Shown here in pieces: positions 44,704-53,354 of a stretch of DNA of 64,000 nucleotides (position 1 is the first letter of the stretch; the number at the start of each line of letters is the position of its first letter). The translations under genes were made by a program, and so were the position numbers. The notes beneath the pieces are model-generated. The model was not told the DNA's origin, did not search any database, and was given only the letters and a program-made list of their open reading frames with translations. This stretch comes from Arcobacter venerupis (GTDB lineage Bacteria; Campylobacterota; Campylobacteria; Campylobacterales; Arcobacteraceae), in assembly GCF_013201665.1 (NCBI RefSeq), contig NZ_CP053840.1, forward strand, positions 2,170,001 through 2,234,000. Reading direction: 5' to 3'.

Positions 44704-45489
44704 TTAACATTTAGGGAAAATATTGTTTTGATACTCTTTTGGAGTGATTTGAAAGATTCTTTTAAAACTTCTATTTAGATGGCTTTGGTCAAAAAAACCG
44801 CTGTTTTGTGCAACTTCAATAATGGGCATATTTGAAGATAATAACTCTTTTGCAAAATGCACTTTTTTATTTAAAATATATGAGTGAATCGGAAGTCCAA
44901 ACTCTTTTTTAAATACTCGAATTAAATGAACCACACTTAAATCAAAACTCTTTGCTAAATCATCTAAGATAAACTCTTCAAGATAATTTTCATCTAAATA
45001 TTTTTTGATATTTGTTGCCAAAATTGACTCTGTTTGTTCATTTGTTTGTTTTTGCTCAAAAGAAAAAAAAGTTAAACAAAAAGAGTAAAATATTTCCTCT
45101 TTTTCAATTAAAGATACTTTTTTATCCAACAAACAATCACATAATTTTATAAAACTTTTATAGATATTTTTTTGTTTGATTATTTCATAAAATGAGTTGA
45201 AATTTAGATTTATATTTTTTAAGTACTCTTTTTTTAAATACAAAACATATCCATCTTTTGATATTTCATTTGTTGTGGCACAGTGAGGTATATCACTATT
45301 AATAATGGCTATTTCATTTGTGATTAATTCAAAAGTAGTGTCATTAAATATCAAATTTAATGAACCTTTTTTTATGGCTGTAATAGTTAACTCTTCATGA
45401 ATATGCATTTTTGTACATTCAGGAATATCTTGAACATATCGTAACTCTAGGAAGTTTAATTTGGGATTTTTAAAAATATCTGATTTCAT
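44704..45489 (-). CDS. AraC-family regulator (cupin N-terminus)
   Basis: A 261-residue protein. The N-terminus is an AraC-type cupin (MHIHEELTITAIKKGSLNLI). The C-terminus has the double HTH (FILDDLAKSFDLSVVHLIRV and IIEVAQNSGFFDQSHLNRSF). The target and ligand are not known. It lies 40 bp downstream of sodB on the same strand, but a strong terminator stands between them. Confidence 0.85.
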   Translation of the reverse strand: MKSDIFKNPKLNFLELRYVQDIPECTKMHIHEELTITAIKKGSLNLIFNDTTFELITNEIAIINSDIPHCATTNEISKDGYVLYLKKEYLKNINLNFNSFYEIIKQKNIYKSFIKLCDCLLDKKVSLIEKEEIFYSFCLTFFSFEQKQTNEQTESILATNIKKYLDENYLEEFILDDLAKSFDLSVVHLIRVFKKEFGLPIHSYILNKKVHFAKELLSSNMPIIEVAQNSGFFDQSHLNRSFKRIFQITPKEYQNNIFPKC

Positions 45490-45494
45490 ATATG

Positions 45495-45522
45495 AAAAAG
45501 TATGGAAAGTTCCATACTTTTT
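45495..45522 (-). terminator. Terminator after sodB
   Basis: AAAAAGTATGGAA/TTCCATACTTTTT, a perfect 13 bp stem with a 2-base spacer, ends sodB and isolates the AraC gene. Confidence 0.8.
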
Positions 45523-45528
45523 ATCTTC

Positions 45529-46104
45529 TTACGCTAGATTTTGCTCTACAAAATTCCAGTTAACAAGTTTCCAGAAATTTTCTAAATATGCAGGTCTTGC
45601 ATTTCTTACATCAATATAATACGCATGTTCCCACACGTCACAGACTAAAATAGGTTTTAAATTATCTGTTAGTGGATTTGCAGCATTTGATGTTGTTACG
45701 ATTTTTAAGTTTTGATTTTCATCTTGAACTAACCAAGCCCAACCAGAACCAAATTGTCCAATGGCTTTTGTTGTGAACTCTTTTTTGAACTCATCAACTG
45801 AACCAAAAGTTTTAACTAAAACAGCCTCAACTTTTGCTGGAATTGCACTTTGAGCAGGAGTTAAACCATTCCAAAAAAAGTCATGGTTGTAAACTTGAGC
45901 TGAGTTGTTAAAAATTCCTCCATCTGAATTTAAAATAATATCAACTAAAGTTGAATCTTCAAATTTTGTACCAGTAATTAAATTGTTTAAGTTATTTACA
46001 TAAGTTTGGTGATGTTTTCCATAGTGAAACTCTAAAGTTTCTTTTGACATAAGCGGTTCTAGCGCATCTAAATCGTAAGGTAAAGTCATTAATTCGTGTT
46101 TCAT
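45529..46104 (-). CDS. sodB: Superoxide dismutase (Fe)
   Basis: A 191-residue Fe-type SOD. The metal ligands are His in LEFHYGKHHQTYV, His in VYNHDFFWNGL, and Asp/His in CDVWEHAYYID. The Gln/Gly pattern GQFGSGWAWLV favours Fe over Mn. It removes superoxide in the cytoplasm. It is monocistronic with a terminator behind it. Confidence 0.95.
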   Translation of the reverse strand: MKHELMTLPYDLDALEPLMSKETLEFHYGKHHQTYVNNLNNLITGTKFEDSTLVDIILNSDGGIFNNSAQVYNHDFFWNGLTPAQSAIPAKVEAVLVKTFGSVDEFKKEFTTKAIGQFGSGWAWLVQDENQNLKIVTTSNAANPLTDNLKPILVCDVWEHAYYIDVRNARPAYLENFWKLVNWNFVEQNLA

Positions 46105-46144
46105 TTTATATCCTTTAATAATATTTTTCCAACACCTCAGGATA

Positions 46145-47710
46145 CTATCTTTTTGATTTTATTTGACTTAGTGGAAAAGAACTTGTGTCCAAATCGAAAT
46201 CTTCTAAATCACTATCATTCAACAACTCAGAAATAGCACCTTCGTCTTTTTTATCTTTATTTCTTTCTAAGACTTCTTTTATATTTTCTTCCCATTTTTC
46301 TCGTGGGTTTGATGATATGTTTAATTCATTTATTTCTTTTAGTTCAAATTTTCTATGATTTCTCTTTCCTCGAACATCACTATAATAATCATAATATTCA
46401 TAAGCATTAATAGATATTGTTAATATTAATTTGTAGAAAATTCCTTGTATCAAATCAGTTTGTTTTTGTAATTTTTCTATCGAATAATCTTTCATTTTTC
46501 CACCATGAGCAGAATCATTTCTTCCTTGCCAAGCTTTTAATTCTAATTCTCCAAGTGAAATATCTAAATGTTCAAATAATTTTTTTAGAGTGTCTATTTG
46601 AGATAATTGATTAAAATCTAGTTTTTTTTCTAAATTTTTCTTATTTTCATCAGTGATATTAAAATTAGAAATTATATTCATAATTTCTTTTCTTAATTCT
46701 TTAAATTCTTTTTTTTCAATAATACGATTAGTCCATTTTTCATTATTATTATCAATATATGCTTTTTGTAAAGCTTCTATTGTAGCACCTAATTCTCCAC
46801 ATTTTGTATGAAGAGCAGAACATTGTGCATGCCAATATAACCATGAAATATGATGAAAATCACATAAATCATAATTTCTTAAAAATAGTGTTGCATAGTT
46901 AGATAAAACACTAGCCTCTATTATTAAGTTATTAAAATCATTATTTAAAGGTATAGGAAGAAGTGTATTAATTTTAGAAGCTCGATTATTCATGGTATTA
47001 TAAGGAGTAAACGCTTTATAAGAAACTTTATTCCAATTACTATCATAAAAAGTTTCTTCTAATAGAATTAATATTCTACCAATAAAAAAAGACAATATAT
47101 TTCTTATCTTGTCCCTCAATTCTTTTGTTGGATTACCTTTATACAATATTGTTCCATTTGTATATTCTTTTTTATTTTCTTTTTTAATATTTTTTAATAA
47201 ATAAATTTCTTGTTCATCTACTTTTAAAATTAAATTATTTCTTGAAAAACCCATTTGTTCTATATCATCAATTTTAATTTTTGTTTGTTTTTTTATTTTA
47301 TTATCATCTCTATTACTCCAGAAATGTATATTAGAAATATTATCTACAAATTCAATTATATATTCACTATTTTTGGAAATGTCACTATTCCATTCTATAG
47401 ACTCAACATAAGCTTCAGAATTTATTTTAGTTTTATTATTAGATATATTAATTGACTCATATGAATAAAAATAAACATTTTTTATTATATACTTTGTTTT
47501 TTCTTCTCCTAAAATTGGTATTGAACTAATTACATTACTGTTGCAATTACGAGCTTTATTAGATATTATTATTTCTTGATTTAATATGATATTTAATTCA
47601 TCATCTCTTTTAATTTTTATGCTATGTTCATCTTTATAATTTTCATCATCTATTGTAAAAGTATTTTCAGAGATAAGCTTATCAAAATTATTTTCATCCA
47701 ATATAGACAT
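46145..47710 (-). CDS. HEPN-domain protein resembling ApeA anti-phage proteins
   Basis: A 521-residue protein. The N-terminal ~200 residues are beta-rich, with no family recognised. The C-terminal half is helical and contains WQGRNDSAHGG with the HEPN RNase motif Rx4H (R397, H402). This layout, a beta-rich sensing part followed by an HEPN domain with RNDxAHG, recalls ApeA and related single-gene abortive-infection proteins. Such proteins cut RNA after phage infection. The identification rests on the motif and layout, not on an alignment. It lies beside a toxin-antitoxin pair, which supports an accessory or defence setting. The C-terminus is acidic (DLEDFDLDTSS). Confidence 0.65.
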   Translation of the reverse strand: MSILDENNFDKLISENTFTIDDENYKDEHSIKIKRDDELNIILNQEIIISNKARNCNSNVISSIPILGEEKTKYIIKNVYFYSYESINISNNKTKINSEAYVESIEWNSDISKNSEYIIEFVDNISNIHFWSNRDDNKIKKQTKIKIDDIEQMGFSRNNLILKVDEQEIYLLKNIKKENKKEYTNGTILYKGNPTKELRDKIRNILSFFIGRILILLEETFYDSNWNKVSYKAFTPYNTMNNRASKINTLLPIPLNNDFNNLIIEASVLSNYATLFLRNYDLCDFHHISWLYWHAQCSALHTKCGELGATIEALQKAYIDNNNEKWTNRIIEKKEFKELRKEIMNIISNFNITDENKKNLEKKLDFNQLSQIDTLKKLFEHLDISLGELELKAWQGRNDSAHGGKMKDYSIEKLQKQTDLIQGIFYKLILTISINAYEYYDYYSDVRGKRNHRKFELKEINELNISSNPREKWEENIKEVLERNKDKKDEGAISELLNDSDLEDFDLDTSSFPLSQIKSKR

Positions 47711-47719
47711 TAATATTCC

Positions 47720-48010
47720 TTATTTTCTATATTTCCAATAATTCGGTTTTCTATTTAGTTGCATAATTGCTAGTATAATTATTTCATTATCTCTTTGATA
47801 ATAAATTATTCCAAAAGGAAACCTATTTATTAGGCATCGCCTAATATTAGAATCTAGTATTTGCCATGCTTTTGGGAAAGTTAAAATTCGTTGGATAGTT
47901 TGGTAAACCTCACTTGCAAATTCAAGTCCAAGGTTAATTTTACACTCTTCATAGTAATCAATAGAAGCATTTAACTCTATTTGGGCTTCTGGATGAAAGA
48001 AGTAAGTCAT
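47720..48010 (-). CDS. RelE/ParE-family toxin
   Basis: A 96-residue toxin of the ParE/RelE superfamily. FHPEAQIELNASIDYYEE is the N-terminal motif, and the core ends with NRFPFGIIYYQRDNEIIILA. The family includes gyrase poisons and ribosome-dependent RNases; the type cannot be told. Its start abuts the antitoxin stop. Confidence 0.85.
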   Translation of the reverse strand: MTYFFHPEAQIELNASIDYYEECKINLGLEFASEVYQTIQRILTFPKAWQILDSNIRRCLINRFPFGIIYYQRDNEIIILAIMQLNRKPNYWKYRK

Positions 48011-48241
48011 CTATTTTAATCTATTAGCAATTTTTCTGAAAACCTCATCACCTGAAACTAAAGTTACTTTTGAAGATTCAATTTCATCTTTTCTTTTATT
48101 CACTTCTTCTATCCATAAATCATCCATTGATTTATCAATAGGATTGATACTATTTAAGATTTTATCTACAATTTTTGTTTTTAAATCAATAGGTAAAACA
48201 TCTATTTCATCAAATAATTGTTCTTGTTTTAAAGCTGTCAT
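48011..48241 (-). CDS. Antitoxin, addiction-module component family
   Basis: A 76-residue antitoxin. LPIDLKTKIVDKILNSINP and DDLWIEEVNKRKDEIESSKV are typical of the addiction-module component family that partners RelE/ParE toxins. The ATG at 48241 is preferred because AAGGA lies 9 bp before it; an upstream ATG at 48250 would be too close. The antitoxin precedes the toxin, as usual. Confidence 0.8.
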   Translation of the reverse strand: MTALKQEQLFDEIDVLPIDLKTKIVDKILNSINPIDKSMDDLWIEEVNKRKDEIESSKVTLVSGDEVFRKIANRLK

Positions 48242-48331
48242 TTTAAACATCCTTTTTATTATTGCTTTTATTATAACTAATTTTTATAAAGTTCTATTTA
48301 GAAAAACAAAAGATTTAAAAGCCTATTTCAA

Positions 48332-48892
48332 CTATTCAAACTCAAAAACATCAACACCCATAAATCGCGTTTTTATTTTTGTTTTTCTACACATATCTTT
48401 CTTTTTTAGTTTTGAAGTAAAGGCTTCTTCGAAAAATTCGTTGATTATATGATTTAAACTATGAGCTAAAACATTGTCATCTATTTTTAGATTTTCTACT
48501 CCAAATAGATAAGTTTTGTAGATTTGAATAGCGTTGATTTGACAGCTTGTAAAAAGGTCATTTTCATTTAGGATAGTTCTGATTTCTAATTGTTTTGAGT
48601 TTGAAAGAGTTGAAACATTATCATTTTTTGTTTGTTGAGTAGTTTCTAATTTTTGAATAATTTTTTTGTACTGACATAACATATCAATAAGTTTATACAT
48701 TTTTGAAAAATATCGAATTCCGTCATATTGTGTTATGTGGTCAAAAAAAGAGAGGTATTTAAAAGAAGCGATTGTAGGGATTAACTCAAAATCATAGGGA
48801 CAAGCATCTATAATAGTGTAAATCAACTCTTCACGGTTTGCATTTAGTTGAGCATTGTTGTTTGAGTTGTTTACTTCTATTATTTTATTCAT
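48332..48892 (-). CDS. Unknown protein
   Basis: A 186-residue protein, mostly helical, with no signal peptide or membrane segment. It has a low-complexity start (NNSNNNAQLNANRE) and a basic stretch (KLKKKDMCRKTKIKTR) near the end. No family is recognised. It lies between the toxin-antitoxin pair and a permease. The ribosome-binding site is weak. Confidence 0.5.
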   Translation of the reverse strand: MNKIIEVNNSNNNAQLNANREELIYTIIDACPYDFELIPTIASFKYLSFFDHITQYDGIRYFSKMYKLIDMLCQYKKIIQKLETTQQTKNDNVSTLSNSKQLEIRTILNENDLFTSCQINAIQIYKTYLFGVENLKIDDNVLAHSLNHIINEFFEEAFTSKLKKKDMCRKTKIKTRFMGVDVFEFE

Positions 48893-48957
48893 TTTTATCT
48901 TTTTAAAAAAGTATTTACTTTATGACTTGCAAATATTGTTCTTTTGAAGATAAAAAC

Positions 48958-49725
48958 CTAACTTATTACCATTTTTACAATATTTGCCAATAACATAAAA
49001 ACAAGTACAAATATAAGTATTTTTTTGATGAACTCTTCTCCACCTTTTATGGCATAGTGACTTCCCACATAAGAACCAGCTACATTTGCTAAACCTAAAA
49101 CGATAGCAACTCCCCATAAAACTTTTCCAGCCATTATAAAGGCAATTGCCGAACCTAGATTCGTTGCAAAATTCAAAGGTTTTGTTGATGCTGTTGAAAC
49201 TAAGTAATCAAGATGTAAATATTTTTTCATAGAAATAGTCATATAAGTTCCAGTTCCAGGACCAATTAAACCATCATAAAAACCAATAGGAGCAGTTGCT
49301 AGAATTATATTTTTGTTGTTTAGTTCAGTTTTTTCTTCTATGATTTTTTTACTTTTTTTAAACAAAAAAATCATTGCAACTGGAATAGCTAAAATAATAG
49401 CCCATTTAATTATGTCATCAGATACAAACATAACTAATCTACTTCCAATATAAGAAGCAAGTAAACAAGGAATCATTGCAATACTTACAACTTTCCAAGA
49501 TATTTTTTTACTAAGTGCATATTTAATTGTAGCCATTAAAACACCAACTAAACTAGCCATTTTATTTGAAGCTAAAACATTCAAAGGTGAAATTCCACTT
49601 AAAAGTAAAATCGGAACTTGTATCATTCCACCACCACCCGCAATTGAATCAATATACCCAGCAAAAAAACCAACAACAATAAAAGTAATTACCCAAAAAA
49701 GAGTAATATCAGCAAAAAGTTCCAT
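48958..49725 (-). CDS. TauE/SafE-family permease
   Basis: A 255-residue inner-membrane protein with about eight helices. GYIDSIAGGGGMIQVPILLL and the later IGFYDGLIGPGTGTYM are the two inverted family motifs. Members export sulfite, sulfoacetate or other organosulfur anions. The substrate is not evident here. Confidence 0.85.
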   Translation of the reverse strand: MELFADITLFWVITFIVVGFFAGYIDSIAGGGGMIQVPILLLSGISPLNVLASNKMASLVGVLMATIKYALSKKISWKVVSIAMIPCLLASYIGSRLVMFVSDDIIKWAIILAIPVAMIFLFKKSKKIIEEKTELNNKNIILATAPIGFYDGLIGPGTGTYMTISMKKYLHLDYLVSTASTKPLNFATNLGSAIAFIMAGKVLWGVAIVLGLANVAGSYVGSHYAIKGGEEFIKKILIFVLVFMLLANIVKMVIS

Positions 49726-49760
49726 AGGGAATCCTAATAAAAATATTATGTAAAAATATA

Positions 49761-49787
49761 AAAAAGATAGCGATATGCTATCTTTTT
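49761..49787 (-). terminator. Terminator after ppaC
   Basis: AAAAAGATAGC/GCTATCTTTTT with a 5-base loop, followed on the minus strand by a T run. It ends ppaC. Confidence 0.8.
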
Positions 49788-49788
49788 T

Positions 49789-50709
49789 TTAAGCGAATGC
49801 AGGTTCTAAGAAAGGAATAATTTGTTTTTTTCTTGATAGACAACCGTCTAACCAAACTTTGTTATCTTCAAGTTTACAGTTAAATGCTTTTTCAAAAATT
49901 GAATTATCATCGCTAGCTACAAGAACTTCTGAACCTTCTTTTATAATGTCAGTTAATAATAAAGCAACTGTGTGAAGATTGTTCTCTTCTTTTACTTTTT
50001 TAATATCAGCCATTAGTTCATCTTTGATGTCATCAAATACGCTTCCATCAACAACTTCAAGTTGTCCAACACCTACTTTTGTTCCATGCATATCAAAGTT
50101 TTTATAATCTCTCATTACAAGGTCTCTGATTGGAGTTCCAATAACTTGTGATTTAACTTTGAACATTTCCATACCAAGAGCACCGAAATCTTCAATTCCA
50201 CAGATTTTTGATAATTCTCTAACAGCTTTAATGTCTGTATCTGTACATGTTGGTGATTTGAAGATAACTGTATCAGATAAAATTGCACACATCATAATTC
50301 CAGCTATGTTTGCAGGAATTTCAACTTTATGAAAATCATACATCTCTTTTACGATTGTGTTTGTACAACCAACAGGTCTAATCCAACACTCTAATGGAGC
50401 TGAAGTTGTAATATCACCAAGTTTATGATGGTCAACAATTCCCACGATTGTAGTTTTATCAAGCTCTTGTGGAGCTTGCGCAACATCTGAATAATCTGTG
50501 ATGAATAACTCATCACCAGCAAATGAAGTTTTTAAAACTGGTAACTCAAATCCAAATTTTTCTAAAATAAATTTTGTTTCTGGATTTGGTTCACCTTGTC
50601 TTGCAGGAGTTGCTGGTCTTCCTATTTTATTTAGTAAATATGATAATGAGATTGCTGAACAAATAGAGTCAGAATCTGGAATAATATGTCCACATGTATA
50701 TAAAGCCAT
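49789..50709 (-). CDS. ppaC: Manganese-dependent inorganic pyrophosphatase
   Basis: A 306-residue DHH-family protein. The first motif is HIIPDSDSICSA, followed by TDYSDVAQAP, the DHH motif GIVDHHKLGD and ACTDTD-like metal ligands. The C-terminal DHHA2 domain ends with LSRKKQIIPFLEPAF. It hydrolyses pyrophosphate in the cytoplasm. The gene is monocistronic. Confidence 0.95.
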   Translation of the reverse strand: MALYTCGHIIPDSDSICSAISLSYLLNKIGRPATPARQGEPNPETKFILEKFGFELPVLKTSFAGDELFITDYSDVAQAPQELDKTTIVGIVDHHKLGDITTSAPLECWIRPVGCTNTIVKEMYDFHKVEIPANIAGIMMCAILSDTVIFKSPTCTDTDIKAVRELSKICGIEDFGALGMEMFKVKSQVIGTPIRDLVMRDYKNFDMHGTKVGVGQLEVVDGSVFDDIKDELMADIKKVKEENNLHTVALLLTDIIKEGSEVLVASDDNSIFEKAFNCKLEDNKVWLDGCLSRKKQIIPFLEPAFA

Positions 50710-50817
50710 TTTATAAAGTCCTAGTTTAAATTTTTTCCATTTTATCTAAAGTTAGGTTATTTTAATTTTAAAGAATAATTCTTCTATACTGAATACAATT
50801 AAAATTAAGGATTTACT

Positions 50818-50956
50818 ATGTTAAAAAATGAACTTCAAGAAGAAGCAACCTTAAACACTATCATAGAGAAAATTAAACTTGGGGGATAATGGTTATGAAC
50901 TTATATAATTGGATCAAGAGTTAGCAACAAAAGTATTTGTTGACCCAACAAGTTAG
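50818..50956 (+). pseudogene. Short frame with a strong ribosome-binding site, possible gene remnant
   Basis: AAGGATTTACT precedes an ATG that opens only 23 codons (MLKNELQEEATLNTIIEKIK). A shifted frame continues for about 15 more codons to TKVFVDPTS and a stop. Good translation signals followed by early stops suggest a decayed gene, or a tiny peptide. No family recognised. Confidence 0.3.
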
Positions 50957-50961
50957 ATTTT

Positions 50962-52140
50962 CTAACTCTTATTTGCTTTTAATGTAGTTTCAAAACCCTG
51001 CTCTGGTTTATATGGAACTAAAAAAGATAAAATAAATGATAAAAATCCAATAGCTGCTCCAATTATAAAAACTAATGAACTTGAATATAACCAGACCATA
51101 CCTAATAAAAATGGTAAAAATACTGCTGCTATATGATTTATTGTAAAACTAACAGCATTTGCAGTTGAAATATCTTTTGGATCTGCAATCTTTTGAAAAT
51201 ATGTATTAAGAGCAATGGCCATTGAAAATAAAAGATGGTCAACAATATATAAGAAAAAAGCAAAATATATATTTTCAACAAATGCATAAGAAATAAATAC
51301 AATAACAAGTCCAATATACTCAAATCTTAAAGTAATTGATTCTCCAACCCGAGCAATAAATCTTCCTATTTTTGGAGCAAAATAAATATTCAGACAAGCA
51401 TTTACAAAGAGTAAGATTACCATATTATGAATATCTACACCAAATTTCTCTACAAGTAAGAATCCTGCAAATACTACAAATATTTGTCGTCTTGCCCCTG
51501 CAAAAAAAGTCAAAATATAAAAAAGCCAATACTCTTTTTTTATTACTAATTTTTTTTCTTGAACAACATCATCTTTAAAATGTTCAAATCCTATCCAAGC
51601 TATTATTCCAACAAGAGAAGTACTCAGACCAAAAAAAGCATAAACATATTTATATTCAACACTATAAAATTTCATCATGATAAAAATAACAATAAAAGCT
51701 ATAAGTGAAGCAAATGATTTGGCTGCACTTAATTTTCCTAAAATAATTGGAGCTTTTTGTTTATCTATCCATTGAAGTGATAAGGATTGATTTAATGTTT
51801 CTAAATAGTGAAATCCAATAGACATGATAATAGTTGTAAGATAAAGTCCTGTGGCACTTGGATAAAATCCAGTTAAGAAAACTCCTAAACCCAAAGTTAT
51901 CATTGAAATATAAGCGAGCCTTTGTTGGGCAATAAATAAAATAACCAATACAACAGTAAAAGCTAAGAAGCCTGGTATTTCACGTAAACTTTGTAAAATA
52001 CCAATTTGACTACCATTAAAAGAAGCTACTTCTATTACATAATTATTTAGTAGACTCATCCAAGCTGAGAATGAGAATACCATAGAAATTGACATTATAT
52101 AAAGTAATGCAATTCTTGACTTAAAAAGATTTTTTATCAT
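50962..52140 (-). CDS. Major facilitator superfamily transporter
   Basis: A 392-residue inner-membrane protein with 12 hydrophobic helices. GSQIGILQSLREIPGFLAF and a central loop ending KKLVIKKEYWLFYILTFFAG show the two six-helix halves. It carries no signature for a known drug or sugar family. The substrate is unknown. Confidence 0.8.
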   Translation of the reverse strand: MIKNLFKSRIALLYIMSISMVFSFSAWMSLLNNYVIEVASFNGSQIGILQSLREIPGFLAFTVVLVILFIAQQRLAYISMITLGLGVFLTGFYPSATGLYLTTIIMSIGFHYLETLNQSLSLQWIDKQKAPIILGKLSAAKSFASLIAFIVIFIMMKFYSVEYKYVYAFFGLSTSLVGIIAWIGFEHFKDDVVQEKKLVIKKEYWLFYILTFFAGARRQIFVVFAGFLLVEKFGVDIHNMVILLFVNACLNIYFAPKIGRFIARVGESITLRFEYIGLVIVFISYAFVENIYFAFFLYIVDHLLFSMAIALNTYFQKIADPKDISTANAVSFTINHIAAVFLPFLLGMVWLYSSSLVFIIGAAIGFLSFILSFLVPYKPEQGFETTLKANKS

Positions 52141-52214
52141 TATTATTCCATATTTAATTGTTCTAGAATAATAGCTTTAAAAAATAAATATGACTTTAAT
52201 CACTTCTTTATATT

Positions 52215-52811
52215 TTAATACCCTAACTCTTCATCAACTAAAATGATGATGATTCTATCTTTATCATCAGCTTTTACCCATGAAAATTTATTTGCAATAT
52301 TGTCAAGATTATATTTTGGCTCTTTTCCCATTTCTATTGCTTTGTTGTTTATTCTTTCTATATTTTTAATAGCAGCAACTTCCATAACTCTTTTAAAACC
52401 TGCTTCAAGATTTTCAACAATTTTATTAATTCCAACAATTACTAAAACATTCTTAGGTCCATAAGAAAATGCAGCAACTCTATTTCCACTTCCATCAGCA
52501 TTTACAAGTTTTCCATCTTTTGTGATTGCATTTGTACTTGTAACAAAAATATCAGAGATTAAACCTTGTCTTCTTCTATGAGTATTTTCATCCATAGAGA
52601 TACCATCTTCATATTGATTAAAAACTGTAATATCTTTTTTATTTAATAAATAATCTAATAATCCAATCTCTTGAACACTAACGCTGCCACCAAGACCAAC
52701 ACTCATTCCAGATTTTATATATGTTTTTGCTAATTCAAGAGCTTCTATTTTAGTTTTTACAAAATGCGCGTCATAACCACAATTTTTAAAGCTATTTATT
52801 AATTCTTCCAC
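52215..52811 (-). CDS. LUD-domain protein (LutC-like)
   Basis: A 198-residue protein of the lactate-utilisation (LUD/DUF162) family. GMSVGLGGSVSVQEIGLL and DIFVTSTNAITKDGKLVNAD are the family motifs, and FSYGPKNVLVIVGINKIV follows. Relatives are either subunits of L-lactate dehydrogenase (LutC) or stand-alone. No lutA or lutB is nearby, so the role is unclear. Confidence 0.8.
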   Translation of the reverse strand: MEELINSFKNCGYDAHFVKTKIEALELAKTYIKSGMSVGLGGSVSVQEIGLLDYLLNKKDITVFNQYEDGISMDENTHRRRQGLISDIFVTSTNAITKDGKLVNADGSGNRVAAFSYGPKNVLVIVGINKIVENLEAGFKRVMEVAAIKNIERINNKAIEMGKEPKYNLDNIANKFSWVKADDKDRIIIILVDEELGY

Positions 52812-52859
52812 GGGAATAGTCCTATTATTTTAAATTATCATATTATTCAATTATAATAC

Positions 52860-53354
52860 TTAATTCTTAACTAAAAACTGGCCTACACTTCTATCTTTTA
52901 CTAATTTTGAATGCTCAACTACAACTCCATGCATTGATAAATAAATACCATTTTCTATTGGTGCATTTAAAAATCCAATTGCTTGAGAAAAATTCATAGT
53001 TGCTTCAACTTCATCAATACTCATAGGAACCATTGCACCTGTGAAAACTATTTTTTTACCTTGAATTTTATCTTCAATAAATTTTGAAGTTAAATCAACA
53101 GTATCAGTTCCGTGAATAATGATAATATTCTCACTTGTGCTATTTTGTATCTCTTTTAAAATAGTCTCTCTATCTTCTTGTGTAAAATCTAAACTATCTT
53201 TTGAAACAATATTTTTAATGTCAAATTGTACATTATGGCAAGATTTTACAATCTTGTCTAATGCGATATTATCAGTTGGAACTTCTAATTGTCCTTTGAT
53301 TGGATTATATCTTTTATTAAATGTTCCACCTGTATTTAATACAGTTATTTTCAT
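52860..53354 (-). CDS. Short asparaginase-like protein (N-terminal domain only)
   Basis: A 164-residue protein equal to the N-terminal half of bacterial type asparaginases. The first catalytic Thr is in NTGGTFNK (residues 8-15), and the second in IHGTDTVDLT. The C-terminal domain of the usual ~330-residue enzyme is missing. It overlaps aspA by 4 bp (ATGA), so it is coupled with it. It may make aspartate from asparagine for AspA, but activity without the C-domain is not certain. Confidence 0.75.
   Translation of the reverse strand: MKITVLNTGGTFNKRYNPIKGQLEVPTDNIALDKIVKSCHNVQFDIKNIVSKDSLDFTQEDRETILKEIQNSTSENIIIIHGTDTVDLTSKFIEDKIQGKKIVFTGAMVPMSIDEVEATMNFSQAIGFLNAPIENGIYLSMHGVVVEHSKLVKDRSVGQFLVKN

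Noticed and set aside
48920-49117. 65-codon minus-strand frame at the end of the TauE/SafE gene
   Set aside because: Overlaps the permease in another frame with Cys/Arg-rich unlikely composition.
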